Shown piece after piece: positions 46,365 through 59,234 of a stretch of DNA of 64,000 nucleotides. The position numbers and the translations under genes are program-made. Every line of letters begins with the position of its first letter. The first letter of the stretch is position 1. Source of the stretch: Gentiana macrophylla (taxonomy: Eukaryota; Streptophyta; Magnoliopsida; Gentianales; Gentianaceae); contig CM047810.1 of NCBI GenBank assembly GCA_026214975.1, positions 91,776,316 to 91,840,315 on the forward strand, given 5' to 3'. The notes under the pieces are model-generated. The model had not been told where the DNA came from. It did no database searches and was given only the letters and a program-made list of their open reading frames with translations.

Positions 46365-47686
46365 TGATCGTCATCCAAATGGACTACTACTAGCAATTGG
46401 ACTAGGTCAATCGTGAGCAGAGTACTACCGAGCAAAGTCTCTAATCCCACAAAGACTTGTAAAACACAAGGTAACCTTGATACCCTTATGAGTTTTATAA
46501 AGATTAGTTCTAACTATGAGTGATTGGTTATTCCCCCACATCATGCATCAATCATCCCTGCTGGTAAATTTTAGATCTTTAACAGCCTACGGGTGCTAGT
46601 CCCTAATGTTACACTACTTCCATCGAAAGGGACGTGAGGTTCCTATGTGCAATTAATCTCCTTCATTGGTTGTATTAATTCATAAGCAATAAGAACTAGG
46701 ACTAGCCGGTTCAATACCGAAGACCTCCCTAAGCAGCTATCTTGGATTGACTAGCACGTTCCTAAGGATCGATCAAGACATCATCCGAACTAACACTTCA
46801 CTTTATCGTCATTCATGTTAATTTATGAAGACATGCATATAGTTGATCGACTAACAACATGTAAATTAAACCTGGTCGATCAAAGCGTAGCTGGCACCGA
46901 CTATCATGAATTAGTGGTTTACGAGCTATTCGTAGTCGTGATAAAGACCGCCGCGGGCTCCAAGAATGCAACCTTTCATTCATGATTTCTTCACCAACGA
47001 TTTAGATCTAAACATTCATGGATAAAATAAACTAACTACTACATAGCGTAACTAATATAAACAATTAAACCATACTAATCACAAGGAAATAAATGATTTA
47101 CATCTGTAAAGCCGGAAAATCGCACTTTGAAGATGAGTGTAGATCCTCCTCGCAGATCTCTCCTCAGGTGGCGAATCCATTGGATCCGTGACTAAAACTC
47201 ATAGAAAATAAAGAACAACAAACTTTTATTGCATATGAACTTGTAGTATTTTTGGTAAATTTTTTCCTGAGGGCGAGGCCTATTATTTATAAGTATAAAA
47301 CGGACATAATAACACCCAGATCTACCCTCTCGCCCAAGAAAACATAGTTTTGAAGGTTTTGATTCCTCGCCTACGGCGGTGCTTCACGCAAAGATCCAGG
47401 CATATTTGTCTTTTTCCGCCTCACCGACTTAACTAAATGTTCGAATACCTTAGTCCATTTCTTCATCCAAATCGATCCATAATCGCTCTTTCTAACACTT
47501 GGCCCAATCTTGTAACTCAAAATAGTCCAATAATACACGAAATAATATTGAATTGGGGAAATAAACGCTTAATGCAAATTACTCGACTCATGAACCCGAC
47601 TTGTGACATTCGACTCAAATGGCTCATACAAAAGGTCGAAAACTACTACTTTTAGCTTAGAACGGGTGAAATATTGATGCCAGTCA
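46365..47686 (-). repeat. LTR of the Athila-like element
   Basis: Lies directly outside the primer site. On the minus strand it would begin TGACTGGCATC and end near CGATCA, giving about 1.3 kb. Similarity of its start (TTTCACCCGTTC) to the LTR start at 52603 suggests a related family. No second copy in the window, so the outer border is uncertain. Confidence 0.6.
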
Positions 47687-47689
47687 GTG

Positions 47690-48544
47690 TATCATTTCGA
47701 GCGCCATCGAGAATGTATGGATCTTTAAGACAAAACTTAAGCCGACGGGATCGTCCCTAAAGTACAAGACAAGGTCAGGCAAATGGATTTCATCACAGCA
47801 GCAGGGGATAAATTACACAGAGACCTTTAGTCCTGCGGCAAAAATGCACTATCGTGAGTAATTTTATCCATAGCAAAGAACCTCAATCGGGAATTCATCA
47901 AGTAGATATGTACAAAGCCTTGTCTGAATGGATGGCTCTATGAATCTTTGTTTATACCACACCATAGGGTTTTCTTTGATAATAACAAGCCAAATTATGT
48001 CTATCATCTCAAAAAGGCCTTATATGGACTCAAATAGTACCAAGGGCTTGGTTTGATGAACTTATACAACAAATTGCCGGTTAGGCTCTCGCCAGATTCC
48101 GATATTTCACCGCTCATTATGTAAGCACAACAACACTCGATGTGTATGCATTAGTCTATGTTGATGACTTCCTAATCACAAGAAACAACACCAAGTGCTA
48201 TACTTCAATTCATCAAACTATTGAACAATGTATTTCCTGAAAGATCTGGGGCAATGAGTCACTTTCTCGGTATGGAAGCTCGGAAGAAACAAGATTGGTA
48301 TAGTTATCACAAAAAAGCACTATCTAAAAGAGCTCATACACAAGTTGGGATTGATTCAATTAAAACCTTGTCCCACTCCTACGATAGCAGAAAGACATTC
48401 AAACTCGATGAAGGAACACTTATGGCAAATCCTCTTTGTATGTATGTTATTGGTGCATTACAATACATGACATTCACTAGATCCGATGTGGAATTTGCGC
48501 AATAATACCTTAAGACGCTTTATGCATTCTCCTAAAGATATCCA
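47690..48544 (+). pseudogene. Ty1/copia reverse transcriptase fragment, plus strand
   Basis: Plus-strand remains with RT motifs in several frames: FKTKLKPDG-like start near 47720, a KALYGLK-like piece near 48010, ALVYVDDFLIT near 48150, FLKDLG near 48230 and CPTP near 48370, then an RNase H-linker stretch. It is cut by the assembly gap. Opposite in strand to all other copia pieces in the window, so it is a separate insertion. Confidence 0.8.
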
Positions 48545-48644
48545 NNNNNNNNNNNNNNNNNNNNNNNNNNNNNNNNNNNNNNNNNNNNNNNNNNNNNNNN
48601 NNNNNNNNNNNNNNNNNNNNNNNNNNNNNNNNNNNNNNNNNNNN
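48545..48644. other. Assembly gap of 100 N
   Basis: Exactly 100 N. It falls in the 5' LTR of the next element at a place where the intact LTR carries a (TA)n tract, so about 1.1 kb of LTR is expected to be missing here. Confidence 0.97.
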
Positions 48645-49710
48645 TAATATCTATATATCTACATATATATATGAGTAAGCTAAACTTATTATAGTCGAAT
48701 CATGTAAAATTTGGTGAAATCAACCCTTGGAAAATGAAATAGGGAGTGTGTAAGTCTTTTATTGTTATATCTCACATATTGCACGTCTTAGAACTTTGTT
48801 ATAGCAGTTTGGGCTAGATTGACAACCTGGGTCAAAAATCACACACATCACTCTTGAGAGTTGTTCAAAGAGAGTGGTGTGGGAAAAAGGGTTCTAAGAT
48901 CGGGAGGTAAAACATACCGGGTTTTAGGTCGTGAATTCGGGACCGCGCTCATCAATGTATTATTATCAGCGTAATAACTTGAGTGTGGTAGTTTAGATTA
49001 GTGTAATTTAGTGTTAGACCCGGGGTTGAACTATGAAGTGCGGGTGGTTCTTGAATAGCGATGACAAGTTGTTTCATGGAGTCTTTGGGCGGACCATGGA
49101 TTAGGTAAAGCGGTTCTTTGCTTTGACACATTCTCGTTAAGATGTTCGATTGTAGTACATTGGTGAGTATCCGGGGTAATGCGTCGGCCGAGTAATTTTG
49201 GACTTGTTTCATACTTGAGGTTTTTACGTGAAAGCGGGCGTGTCACGACACTTAATCATGTTAGATTGTCGGTTTTCTAAAGGAGAATTAGTTAACCTCA
49301 CATAGGATGTTGAAGGAGAGTTGTTGATTTTAGCATCGAGAACTAGGAGACACGCACCGTGAGATTGAATGTGAGAGTTCATTTGTTATAATGCACACTT
49401 CGAGTTTGTCTATCCGTGGGGTTGAAATTAACTATTTTGATCATGGATTCGGCTATGTCTTTTAAAACCAAGTAGTTTAATTTTATTTCTTTTCTATCTT
49501 TAGTATAAACAAACCAACAACTTTGATACGCCTAGACTAAGAAACACGTTCACTTTGGTACTCACAGCCACATTTCTCTTGGGATCGACCTCGTACTCCT
49601 GTGGCTATTCTAACAATCGACCGGTACTCTGCTTTGGTTAGAGAGTTAGTTTACCACGATTCTGAGTCTTTATAAATTGTATTTTTGAGTAGGTAGATTT
49701 TAGCTCATCA
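48645..49710 (+). repeat. 5' LTR (right half) of plus-strand gypsy element
   Basis: Matches 53698..54761 along its length, from TAATATCTATATATCTACAT to CTCATCA, with many small differences. The left half is lost in the gap. Confidence 0.9.
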
Positions 49711-49712
49711 AA

Positions 49713-49730
49713 TTGGCGCCGTTGCCGGGA
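49713..49730 (+). promoter_or_regulatory. Primer binding site, Asp-tRNA type
   Basis: TTGGCGCCGTTGCCGGGA follows the LTR after two bases; a typical Athila/Tat primer site. Confidence 0.88.
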
Positions 49731-49906
49731 AATTTGTGATATTGTTGTGATATCTTGTAAGTGAACGAAGGCTTAGGCCTAGGTTTTTATTTTCTTCGTT
49801 TTATTTAGATTTCGTGTGTGTGTGTGTAAAAAAAAGCGAAGAAAAAAGAAAAGAAAAATTTTATTGTTTTCTTGTTGTTTTACGAGATCTTTCGAGTTTG
49901 AGCTTA

Positions 49907-50780
49907 AATGGATGAATTTTCAATCAATACCACTCACGAACAACAATACCGCTACCAACCTTATCAACAGCGATTAGGTATGCGAGGCCTCGGTATCAGC
50001 GGGTGAGAATAACCAAGGTTCTTGGTCACTAAAATTGCTTACTAGTGCATACCGGATCAGAATTATGGTTATTCGAGTTATGAACCACAATATTATGAGG
50101 GTTATCGAACCTAGTGCTTATCGAGGTTATGGTGTTCATACTCGGTGCGTTGATAAGCTTCACCCAGGTCGACCACGATCGATTATGCGGAATGGCAAGA
50201 GGACTACTACTCACCTCCAATGAATCAAAGTCAATACGATCGAGTTTTCCCCGTGCCACAAGAAGACTTCACCGGCAGTCATATAGAGCAACTAGGCGAT
50301 TGGACCGAGATCTTGCAAAGCATTGTTGGACATGCGAGGGAGTTCAATGTAAATCTTGACTCCGCCATATGAAATCTTCAAGACAAGGTGGGGGAAATTG
50401 ATTGAATTAGTGAGGTATGTGAAAAGCGAGAGACATGTGAGGTGGTTAAGGATGATGATGTTATCATTGAAGAAGTTGGTCGAGAAAAGGTTGAGGATTG
50501 ATTTGCTATAATGAGATTTGAGTTAGAGGAGCAAAGAGATTGATCGGCCATCTTGATAAAGCCAGCCAGGAAAGTTGGTAATAGTTGATTTGGCAGTCCG
50601 GATTACTATATTCGTCCCTCTGTGAGGATGAATTTTCTGCGATTCAGTTCATATACTCCCCGATGGATGAGCTTTATGGTGATTTTCAAAGAAGATGGTT
50701 CGACATCTTTGATAAAGAAGATTCTCTGGTTTGGGAGGAGATAACATCGAGGGCCAAAGCGAGTGCGTTCTAGACAATTT
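49907..50780 (+). pseudogene. Gypsy gag remnant
   Basis: An ATG at 49907 opens a Gln/Tyr/Arg-rich N terminus (MDEFSINTTHEQQYRYQPY), as in several Athila/gypsy gag proteins, but stops follow within 35 codons. Later pieces (about 50230..50400 and 50585..50773) are in other frames. I cannot place a capsid motif, so the call rests on position after the primer site. Confidence 0.5.
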
Positions 50781-52590
50781 AATTTCGATGGTTCTCGCAT
50801 TGTTAATTTTCTTAAGCTATTGATCTTCTTGAGTTACGATTTTGGTTGATTGAGTGCATTTAGAGTCACTGTCGAGCAAGCGGCGTTAAACAAAGCGCCG
50901 GCGGCACTGTTAAATAATAATAATTTGGATAAAGCCTGATCTGAATGAAATGTAGAATCATGTATGAAAGATGAACACAAATCACAACCAAGTCTCGGGA
51001 TGAATGTTTGAATGTCATTAAAAGGAGCGATTAGGTGGTTATCGAAAATCGATGGGAAAAGAAAACATTCAAATACATCATTTCTTGGACTTAGGTTGTT
51101 GAACCCTTGAAGATACAGGTATAAAGACTCAATACTCTTTCATACATTTCATTTTTGATCTAAAATCTGTTTCAAATTTACAAGTCGTTGTAGTATAGTG
51201 GTGAGTATTTCACTTTGTGTGTAATAAAAGGAATCTAGGAATAGTGACTATGAATTGATGTTTTATGCTCGTTGCTTAGATGTTACGTGCTTAACTTTGT
51301 GAAGGTGATTTTTCCATCTAAAGCTATTATGTGATGTGCTATATATTGCTTATCGAATTTTTGATGTGGTGGGCCATTTTCTTATTCTTCCCGTATCCAC
51401 TATTGCATATTTTGCACGAGGACCATGTCCGTGTTTGCTTTGTGTTAGTTGTTTTTGTTTTGGTATAGGGATTCGGAGCGTGCTTTCTCATGGGTACATT
51501 ACGGGTTCGATAGCACGCTACGCGATTTATCGGCTAAGTCTTTCTCTACATCTGCGGGAATAATGCAAAATCGTAAGTGGGGGGTAGAAGTATGGTTGGT
51601 ATAGAAATGGCGATAAGTGTTTAAACCCTTAGTTTTGATTCTTTTTGAGCATTATTTAGTTGATTAAAATAATACGTATAAGGTATATATTTCATGGATT
51701 TAAAGATGTAATGATCAATTTGGATATGTATAACCAATGTGAACCGTAAGTGCATTTTAGCCTAAATTTATTTGTGTAACATGAATTCCTTCACATAAGC
51801 CTTTGATATTGAGCGAAAATTTTAAATTGTACCCATTCGATTATTCTAGTGGTTTATCCTAGAAATAGCGGTAGCTTAGTACCTAATTTACGAACATGTC
51901 TTGTGAATATCGAAGGTTTGAATGTGATAGAAAGAATGTCAAAATAAGTAAGCTATTTATATGCGGATGTAGCTACCAATGATTTGAGTGTAGTAGGCGT
52001 TATCACGAAGCGTCTATATCACTATGAGGTTTAAAAAGCTCCCATTGCTGATGATATTAGTCGGCTAGGGTGTTATCACGAAACATCCTATTCTTTGGGA
52101 ATGAGGGCATATGCTACATGTGAAATTAAGTGAAAAGTTAGATAGGTATTGATGTATTCGATCTCACCTCATGGCGCTTGAAAGATAGTCGATTTTGGCA
52201 ATGAGTTCGGATATGTTAGTGTCTATAAAAAAAAAAAAAAAAAACCTAGTTATCTTGACTATCCAAGTATAAAGCTGAATGATATGCTTTAGGGATTATC
52301 TAATAAGTACAGGAGAGGGCGTTGTGTGGGCTATTCTTGCTATACCTAGGAAAATCATTGGGGTTTATACGAATGGATATTTGTGCGTTTGCTTGAATTA
52401 TTCAAGAGAGGATAGTGGAAATTGAAAATGCTTATCATGTTACGCACTCTGTTATACATTTATATTAAGGTTAACGTGTAGTTATGATTCGAATGGTTGC
52501 ATCATCGATTGTCATTTTATATCTTATCTTCATGAATTTTTCCTCATTCATTTTATTTTATCGCTTATTTTGTTGAGGGCGTCCAAAAGC
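50781..52590. other. 3' non-coding region of the gypsy element
   Basis: No domain-like frame. Contains the GTTAAACAAAGCGC motif near 50890 and a poly(A) run near 52228. Confidence 0.6.
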
Positions 52591-52591
52591 T

Positions 52592-52601
52592 AAGTGGGGG
52601 G
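52592..52601 (+). promoter_or_regulatory. Polypurine tract of the gypsy element
   Basis: AAGTGGGGGG lies directly before the 3' LTR. Confidence 0.75.
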
Positions 52602-53382
52602 TTGTGATGGCGGAAAATTTCAACATTATTTTATAACTTTTCACCCGTTTACGATATCATTTTGAGCACTTTTGTATCATTTGAGTCTTTAATTCCTAAA
52701 TTTCATAAAAATATATAAGTCATGAATATTTTATAAAATATTGTGTTTTATGTGTTTTATTAGTTTTATACGGTTTAGTAACCGGAATGTAAATGTCGGT
52801 TTCGTTTGGTATTTTGGTGGTTTATTTAGAATTATAGGTTGACCAAAATCGAGTAATGACATGTTTGAGGCCTAAAGAGGTATTTTTAAGGATATAAGTG
52901 TGTGCCACTAGCAAGTGGTCAAGTGGCTCAGTGGTTAGTGGTACCACTAACGAATTATATCTTCGACGAACAAATGGCTCATTAAAACGGAATTTTATGA
53001 AGAAGTGTCCTTCATGAAAGTTGTAGATCTTTGAAAGAGATTTCCAGCGCATTTTGAATCACATCAATCGGAGTCTACAACTCAAGATATGCATTTTCAA
53101 GTTTCAGACTCAAAGCGATGTTTTACGATCCCGGATCGATCCGGCCCTTTCCCGGATCGATCGGCGTATCTTAAAAATCGACATAATAATGATTTTACAT
53201 GGTTTTGTAGAGGATAAGCCGGGGATAATATTTTTATTGTTCCCGGATCGATCAAATCACTTTCGGATCGATCCGGCTGTCGATTTTATCAATAAATAGG
53301 CCTTCATTTCATCAGAAACTTGGCCCCTTCTTCCCCCATCCCTTCTTCATCTTTTCCCTTCATTTTTTCTTTCATTTTGGGG

Positions 53383-53384
<2 letters not shown>

Positions 53385-53457
<73 letters not shown>
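53385..53457. repeat. (TA)n microsatellite in LTR
   Basis: About 36 TA units. Confidence 0.95.
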
Positions 53458-53458
<1 letters not shown>

Positions 53459-53533
53459 CATTATAATTTGAATAATTATCGTTATAATATAGTTTCCGTT
53501 TTAGTTCTTTCTTTCTTGTTTTCTTTCATTTTG

Positions 53534-53534
<1 letters not shown>

Positions 53535-53580
<46 letters not shown>
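53535..53580. repeat. (TA)n microsatellite in LTR
   Basis: About 23 TA units, just upstream of the point that corresponds to the right edge of the N gap. Confidence 0.95.
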
Positions 53581-53582
<2 letters not shown>

Positions 53583-54761
53583 TATCGAAATCGGCAAATG
53601 ATTGGATTAAGGTTTTAATTTGGTTTTATAAGTGGCATTGTGAAGGCTATTATAAAACTTCCGCCGTGTAATCCATGACATTTTAATGATCGATCTGTAA
53701 TATCTATATATCTACATATATATATATGAGTAGCTAAACTTATTATAGTGAATCATGTAAAATTTGGTGAAATCAACCCTTGGAAAATGAAATAGGGAGT
53801 GTGTAGTTACTTTTTATTGTTATATCTCACATATTGCACGTCTTAGAACTTGTTATAGCAGTTTGAGCTAGATTGACAACCTAGGTCAAAAATCACACAT
53901 CACTCTTGAGAGTTGTTCAAAGAGAGTGGTGTGGGAAAAGGGTTCTAAGATCGGGAGGTAAAACATACCGGTTTTAGGTCGTGAATTGAGGACCGCGCTA
54001 AATCGATGTATTATTATCAAGCGTAATAACTTGAATGTGGTAGTTTAGATTAGTGTAATTTAGTATTTAGACCCGGGGTTGAACTATGAAGTGCGGGTGG
54101 TTCTTGAGCCAATGATGACAAGTTGTTTCACGGAGTCTTCCAGGCGGAGACCATGGATTAGGTAAAGCCGGTTTCTTGCTTTGACACATTCGTTAAGATG
54201 TTAGGTGTAGTACATTGGCGAGTATCGGGGTAATGCGTCGACCGAGTAATTTGGACTTGTTTTCTTACGAGGTTTTTACGTGAAAGCGGAGGCGTCTCAC
54301 GACACTTAATCATGTTAGATTGTCGGTTTTCTAAAGGAGAATTAGTTAACCTCACATAGGATGTTGAAGGAGAGTTGTTGATTTTAGCATCAGAACTGAG
54401 ACACGCACCCGTGAGATTGAATGTGAGAGTTCATTTGTTATAATGCACACTTCCAGTTTTTTCTATCCGTGGGGTTGAAATTAACTATTTTGATCATGGT
54501 TCGGCTATGTCTTTTAAAACCAAGTAGTTTAATTTTATTTCTTTTCTATCTTTAGTATAAACAAACCAACAACTTTGATCGCCTAGACTAAGAAACACGT
54601 TCACTTTGGTACTCACAACCACATTTCTCTTGGTATCGACCTCGTACTCCTGTAGCTATTCTAACAATCGACCCGGTACTCTGCTGGTTAGAGAGTTAGT
54701 TTACCCACAGTTGCGAGTCTTTATAAATTGTATTTTTGAGTGGGTAGATTTTAGCTCATCA

Positions 54762-55121
54762 AACCGCCACATAGTGTGACACTTACTTGATTTAAGCCCG
54801 AGTCTAGCGTCGTTTTCTCTAATACCGTCCACGTCTGAGGTCCAAGTGTCTCTACACTTCAATAAAGCGAGATCTATCCACTTACTTAAAAGCAGAAGAA
54901 ATCTAATACGTGCTACTTTGTTTGTACTATCAATACCCACATTCAGCGATACATAAGCTTTGAAGACATTTAAGTATCAAACTTATTAAAGTTATTAAAG
55001 ATATCATCAACCATAATCGCCTATCATGGTTTCTCTATCACAATTTAATACTAAGGGCGTTATCATATAACAATTCATAATTGGTTCTTTAAAAGATCAA
55101 ATATATGATAATGGAAAAGCC

Positions 55122-55182
<61 letters not shown>

Positions 55183-55258
55183 TAATAGTAAGAAATGAGT
55201 AGAAATGATCTGTTTAGATCGGTCCAACTTTGATTGGGTTTAGGACACTATTTCAACA
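54762..55258 (-). repeat. 3' LTR of a minus-strand copia element
   Basis: On the minus strand the LTR begins TGTTGAAATAGTGTCC at 55258, preceded by the purine-rich tract CTAGTGGGGAGAT. A (TA)n tract lies at 55126..55181. The far end is cut by or joined to the gypsy element at 54761, so full length is unknown. Confidence 0.6.
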
Positions 55259-55585
55259 ATCTCCCCACTAGACCTAAAGCCAATCACTCATACACACAAG
55301 ACCAAGTTGAAACACAAGAATCTCATGCAATACTCATAACCAACTCCAAGCATGAGCGGATCACTATCCGTGGGGACTCGAGAATATCTTCATATCATGC
55401 TCCAAATGATCAAGTCAAAGGAACCACCTCAACACACATGAATCTCCGATGAGACCACTGGTCCTTGCTTCAAGCAATGTATCCACTTACTATATCATTT
55501 ATATAGAAAAGATGGAAGAACCAGTACAAGGTTCAAGAATGAACTTACAGATCCATGTCTTTGCTCCCACTGCGCCTCCAAAGGC

Positions 55586-55593
55586 ACTCTTGT
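55586..55593. other. hAT target site duplication, left copy
   Basis: ACTCTTGT, matching ACTCGTGT at 59235..59242 with one change. Eight bases is the hAT duplication length. Confidence 0.65.
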
Positions 55594-58500
55594 CGGGCGC
55601 CCACAGAGAGCCAAGGGGGCCATGGCCCGGAGCCCCCCGAAAATCCATGAATTTAAGGGCCCCACAAAATTTTGACCTAATATTACATATATACTGTATT
55701 TATATGAACAATGAATGCATTATCTTAGTGGTTAGCACTCTAGTATCTAGCCAAGAGACTCCGGTTCGAATCTTGCTTCCTACAATAATTTTTGTTTTTT
55801 TAAAGGAGTCAAATAAGTAGCTTTTTTTCACTTCCAAACCCTATCTCATGCAGTTTTTTGTAATATATTTTTTTATATATATTTTTTTGGTTGTCAAATG
55901 ACAATCCCCAAAAATCTACGCAGCTTTTTTTGTTTTATTCTTTTTTATATTTTTTTGTTGACAAATGACAATCCCCAAAAATCATATTGATTTCCCTTCA
56001 TATTCCCAAATATCTTATTCTTTCTCTAATTTTGCCTCCCTGCTCCCTCTCCTCTCTGTTCAACTTCTCAAGCTTAAAAAATAAAATAAAAATCTCTTCT
56101 TCAATTATTTAACAACAACTAAGAAAGTTAGTAACACGAATTGAGTTTCAAGATTGTTTCAAGGATCAAGATGATAAGAGGATGATGATGAGGATTCTCA
56201 TTTTTCCCAAAATAAAAAACCCTAATCTTCAATAGTTCAATTGTTTAACATTAGCTTTAATAGCTATGTTTTTAATTTCAATTTCCCAATTTATTTTTGA
56301 TATAAGCATCAAATAGTACTAGCAATATTAATAGCAGTTTTTTTAAACTTGTTTAATTGTTTTGTTATTTGTTACTTGTTAGATATATTATTTATCAATT
56401 GCAATTAGGTTGTCGTTGTTACTTTGTTGCATTGCCTACAAATTGTTTTGTTTTAGGCTTTTAGCACATTTAATTGTTGTATTTTTATAATATTTACTTA
56501 TGATATTGTTGGTGGTTTATATTTTTTCAAGTTGAAAAGCGAAATGGCGATGCATATTTCTCCATTTTTAATCAAATTCGAGGATTCTTCGATTGAAATT
56601 AATTTTATTCGTTCTTTTTCCGGTCAGTTGTTCTTATGGGACCTAGAAAATATCCTTCGGATATGAAAAAGGAAGAAGAAACAAAAGGTGGAAGCATTAA
56701 TTCAATCACAAAGGGGCTATTCTAAGTTTTTAGTAGCACGAAACAAGGTGAAAGCTCAACCGAAGATGTGTTGAATATCGAGAATGAGAATTTAGTTGGC
56801 GATCATATAAAGCTGTCAATTTGAGTGAAGCTTGTGGAAATGAGCGAAGAGGTAAATTGGTATTTGGACCTCAATGTATTGATGATCCTGCTAATTGGGG
56901 CAAGATTAATCAAGAATTAAGAGACATGTTAGTCAAAAAAGGTCGATGAAGTAATAATCTTGTCTTTCCAAAGGATAATTCTAATAGGCATAGGCATTTC
57001 TCACTATTCACTTCACTCGTCATTTACCAAATGGTGAGAAACAAGATAGAACATGGCTTGTCTATTGGAGGCTTTGGATAGAGTGTTTTGCTTTTGTTGT
57101 AAGTTGTTTAAAAGATGAAAACAAGTCTCAATTAAGCATTTGAAGGGTTCAAAAATTGGAAACATATTGGTGAAAGACTTAAAAGCCATGAAAGTAGCGG
57201 TGAGCATATTAGATGCATGGACAAGTGGATCGAGATGAATTTGAGATTGGAAAGAATGAAACCATTGATAAGCATCGTTGGTACATATCAACAAAAGAAG
57301 GAATATTGGAGAGCGGTGTTATTTAGGATTCTTTCACTTGTCAAGACACTTGCTAAGAGAAATTTAGCATTTAAGTGGAAAAAAATCAAAAGTACATGAT
57401 GATAACAATGGGAACTTCTTAGCTTTCATTGAAATGATTGCCTCATTTGATCCAATAATGGAAAAGCACCTACAGCGGATTGAAAATGGTGATATTCAAT
57501 ACCATTACTTGGGTCTAGAATTCAAAATGAATTGATACAAATTTTAAGTGGTGAGGTCAAAAGTACAATTATTGCAAAAATCAAGGAAGCAAAGTATTTC
57601 TCGATTATACTTGATTGTACACGGATATAAGTCATGAAGAACAAATGTCTATTGTCATTAGATGTGTGGATATTTCAAGCAATCAATAAAAGTGAAAGAG
57701 TTTTTCTAGAATTTTTGAATGTAGATGATACATCGGGGTTGGCGCTTTTGGTGAACTTCAAGAAGTTTTGAGTAAACTTGACCTTGATATTCAAGATCTA
57801 AGAGGTCAAGGATATGACAATGGCTCAAATATGAAAGGAAAACATAAAGGTGTGCAAAATCGACTACTTCAAGTAAATCCAAGAGCATTTTATACACCAT
57901 GTAGGTGTCGTAGTCTTAGCCTTGTTCTTTGTGATATGGCCAACTCTTGTTCAAAAGCAGCGTCATTTTCTCGGTGGTGCAAAGATTGTATGTCTTATTT
58001 TCTTCTTCACGAAGCGGTGGAAAATTTTAATGAGATAATGTGAAGAATCTCACGTTAAAGTCATTGTCACAAAACTTATTTGGGAAAGCCGTCTTGAAAG
58101 TGTTAAAGCCATAAGATATCAAGCTCCACAACTAAGAGATGCTTTAGTTGAATTTGCAAATCTGCAAATCAAAGTGAAGCGATGGCTAAAAGTGAAGCAA
58201 TGACCACTTGTGAAGAATGAACTTGAAAATTTTGAGTTCTTGTTTGGCATGGTTATTTGGCATAACTTGTTATTTGTTGTGAATTCGATTAGCAAGCACA
58301 TTCGGAAAGAAGATATGCATATAGATGATGCGGTTGAGCAATTTAAAGGACTCATGGCTTTTCTTGAAGATCTGAGAGATGTTGGTTTTATGGAAGCAAT
58401 GGTGGAAGCAAAGACATTGCAAGTGAGATGGGTGTTGATCTGTATTTGTTGAAAAGCGCAACATTAGAAGAAAAAACAATTTGATGAGGATGTTACCGGC

Positions 58501-59234
58501 GAGTGAACTGGCAATTTGAAGAATCCTTCCGGGTGAATTATTTTTGTATGTTGTGGATCAAGCAATTTCTTCAATGAAAAGCGATTCGAGCAGTTGGAAG
58601 TATCACGAGAAAAAGTTTGTCTTTTGTTTGATTTAAAGAAGTCAAAATATTCCAACAATGAATGTTTAATGAAATCTTGTGCTAGTCTTGAAGAGTTTTT
58701 GACACATGATAATGTATCGGATATTGATGGTAAAGACTTATTCATGGAGTTGAAGTTCTTGAGAGAATCATTACGGAGGAAGTGAAGAAGCCAATTAAAG
58801 TTCTCAACTTTTTGAAAAAGAAGGAAAGATGTTTTCGAATCGTGGATTGCTTTTAGAATCCTTTTGACAATCCAGTCCACGGTTGCTTCGGAGAGAAAAG
58901 TTTTCAAAGTTGAAGTTGATTAAAAATTATCTTGGTCAACAATGTCACAAGAAGCGGTTCAGCGGTTTGGCTCTATTGTCAATTGAACAAGATATGGTTG
59001 ATGACATTGACTACAGCGAGTTTGAGTAGTACTTTTGCTTCTAAAAATGCTAGGAGAGAGGTGTTTAAGTGATTATATGTAATAATACTTCCAATAACTA
59101 TCTCTTTTGTTTTGAAATGTTTACAATGTTCTTATTGGACTTGGAAAATTTCTACTTTTTGTTAGTTTTTTTTTTTGAAGGCGAGGCCTAAATTTTTTTG
59201 CCCCGAGCCTAAATTTAGACGAGGGGCGCCCACG
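55594..59234 (+). mobile_element. hAT-superfamily DNA transposon
   Basis: 3.6 kb with G/C-rich inverted ends: the left starts CGGGCGCCCACAG and the complement of the right end starts CGTGGGCGCCCC. AGGGGGCCATGGCCC-like sequence just inside the left end is common in a plant hAT family with a TTF-type zinc finger transposase. An 8-bp target duplication with one mismatch flanks it. It interrupts an older minus-strand copia remnant. Confidence 0.8.
56636..59030 (+). pseudogene. hAT transposase, TTF zinc finger and C-terminal dimerisation type
   Basis: Plus strand, once about 750 codons, now in at least six frames. In order: a Lys-rich N terminus (about 56640..56720), a TTF-type zinc finger region (56860..57110, with a WYLDLN piece and later FKNWKHIGERLKSHE), an RNase-H-like core start ([10 protein letters not shown] near 57600), DLRGQGYDNGSNMKGKHKG (57795..57851), the core continuing (AIRYQAPQLRDALVEFANL near 58110, NELENFEFLFGMVIWHNLLF near 58220), then the C-terminal hAT dimerisation region (near 58860..59030, with a TVAS-type motif). 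The family cuts and pastes DNA in the nucleus. Frameshifts and stops make this copy inactive. Confidence 0.85.

Larger units (their letters stand above)
48645..54761 (+). mobile_element. Non-autonomous Ty3/gypsy element with gag remnant and no pol
   Basis: 5' LTR (partial), primer site, gag remnant, 3' untranslated region and a 2.16-kb 3' LTR. The internal part is only about 2.9 kb and no protease, reverse transcriptase or integrase can be read in any frame. A GTTAAACAAAGCGC motif near 50890, known from many plant gypsy elements downstream of their coding part, lies soon after gag, so pol seems deleted. This is the layout of large retrotransposon derivatives or TR-GAG types. Confidence 0.8.
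52603..54761 (+). repeat. 3' LTR of the gypsy element
   Basis: Begins TGTGATGGCGGAAAATTTC and ends CTCATCA. Carries (TA)n tracts at 53385..53457 and 53535..53580. Near 53280..53300 the sequence TCAATAAATAGGCC may be the promoter. Confidence 0.85.
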
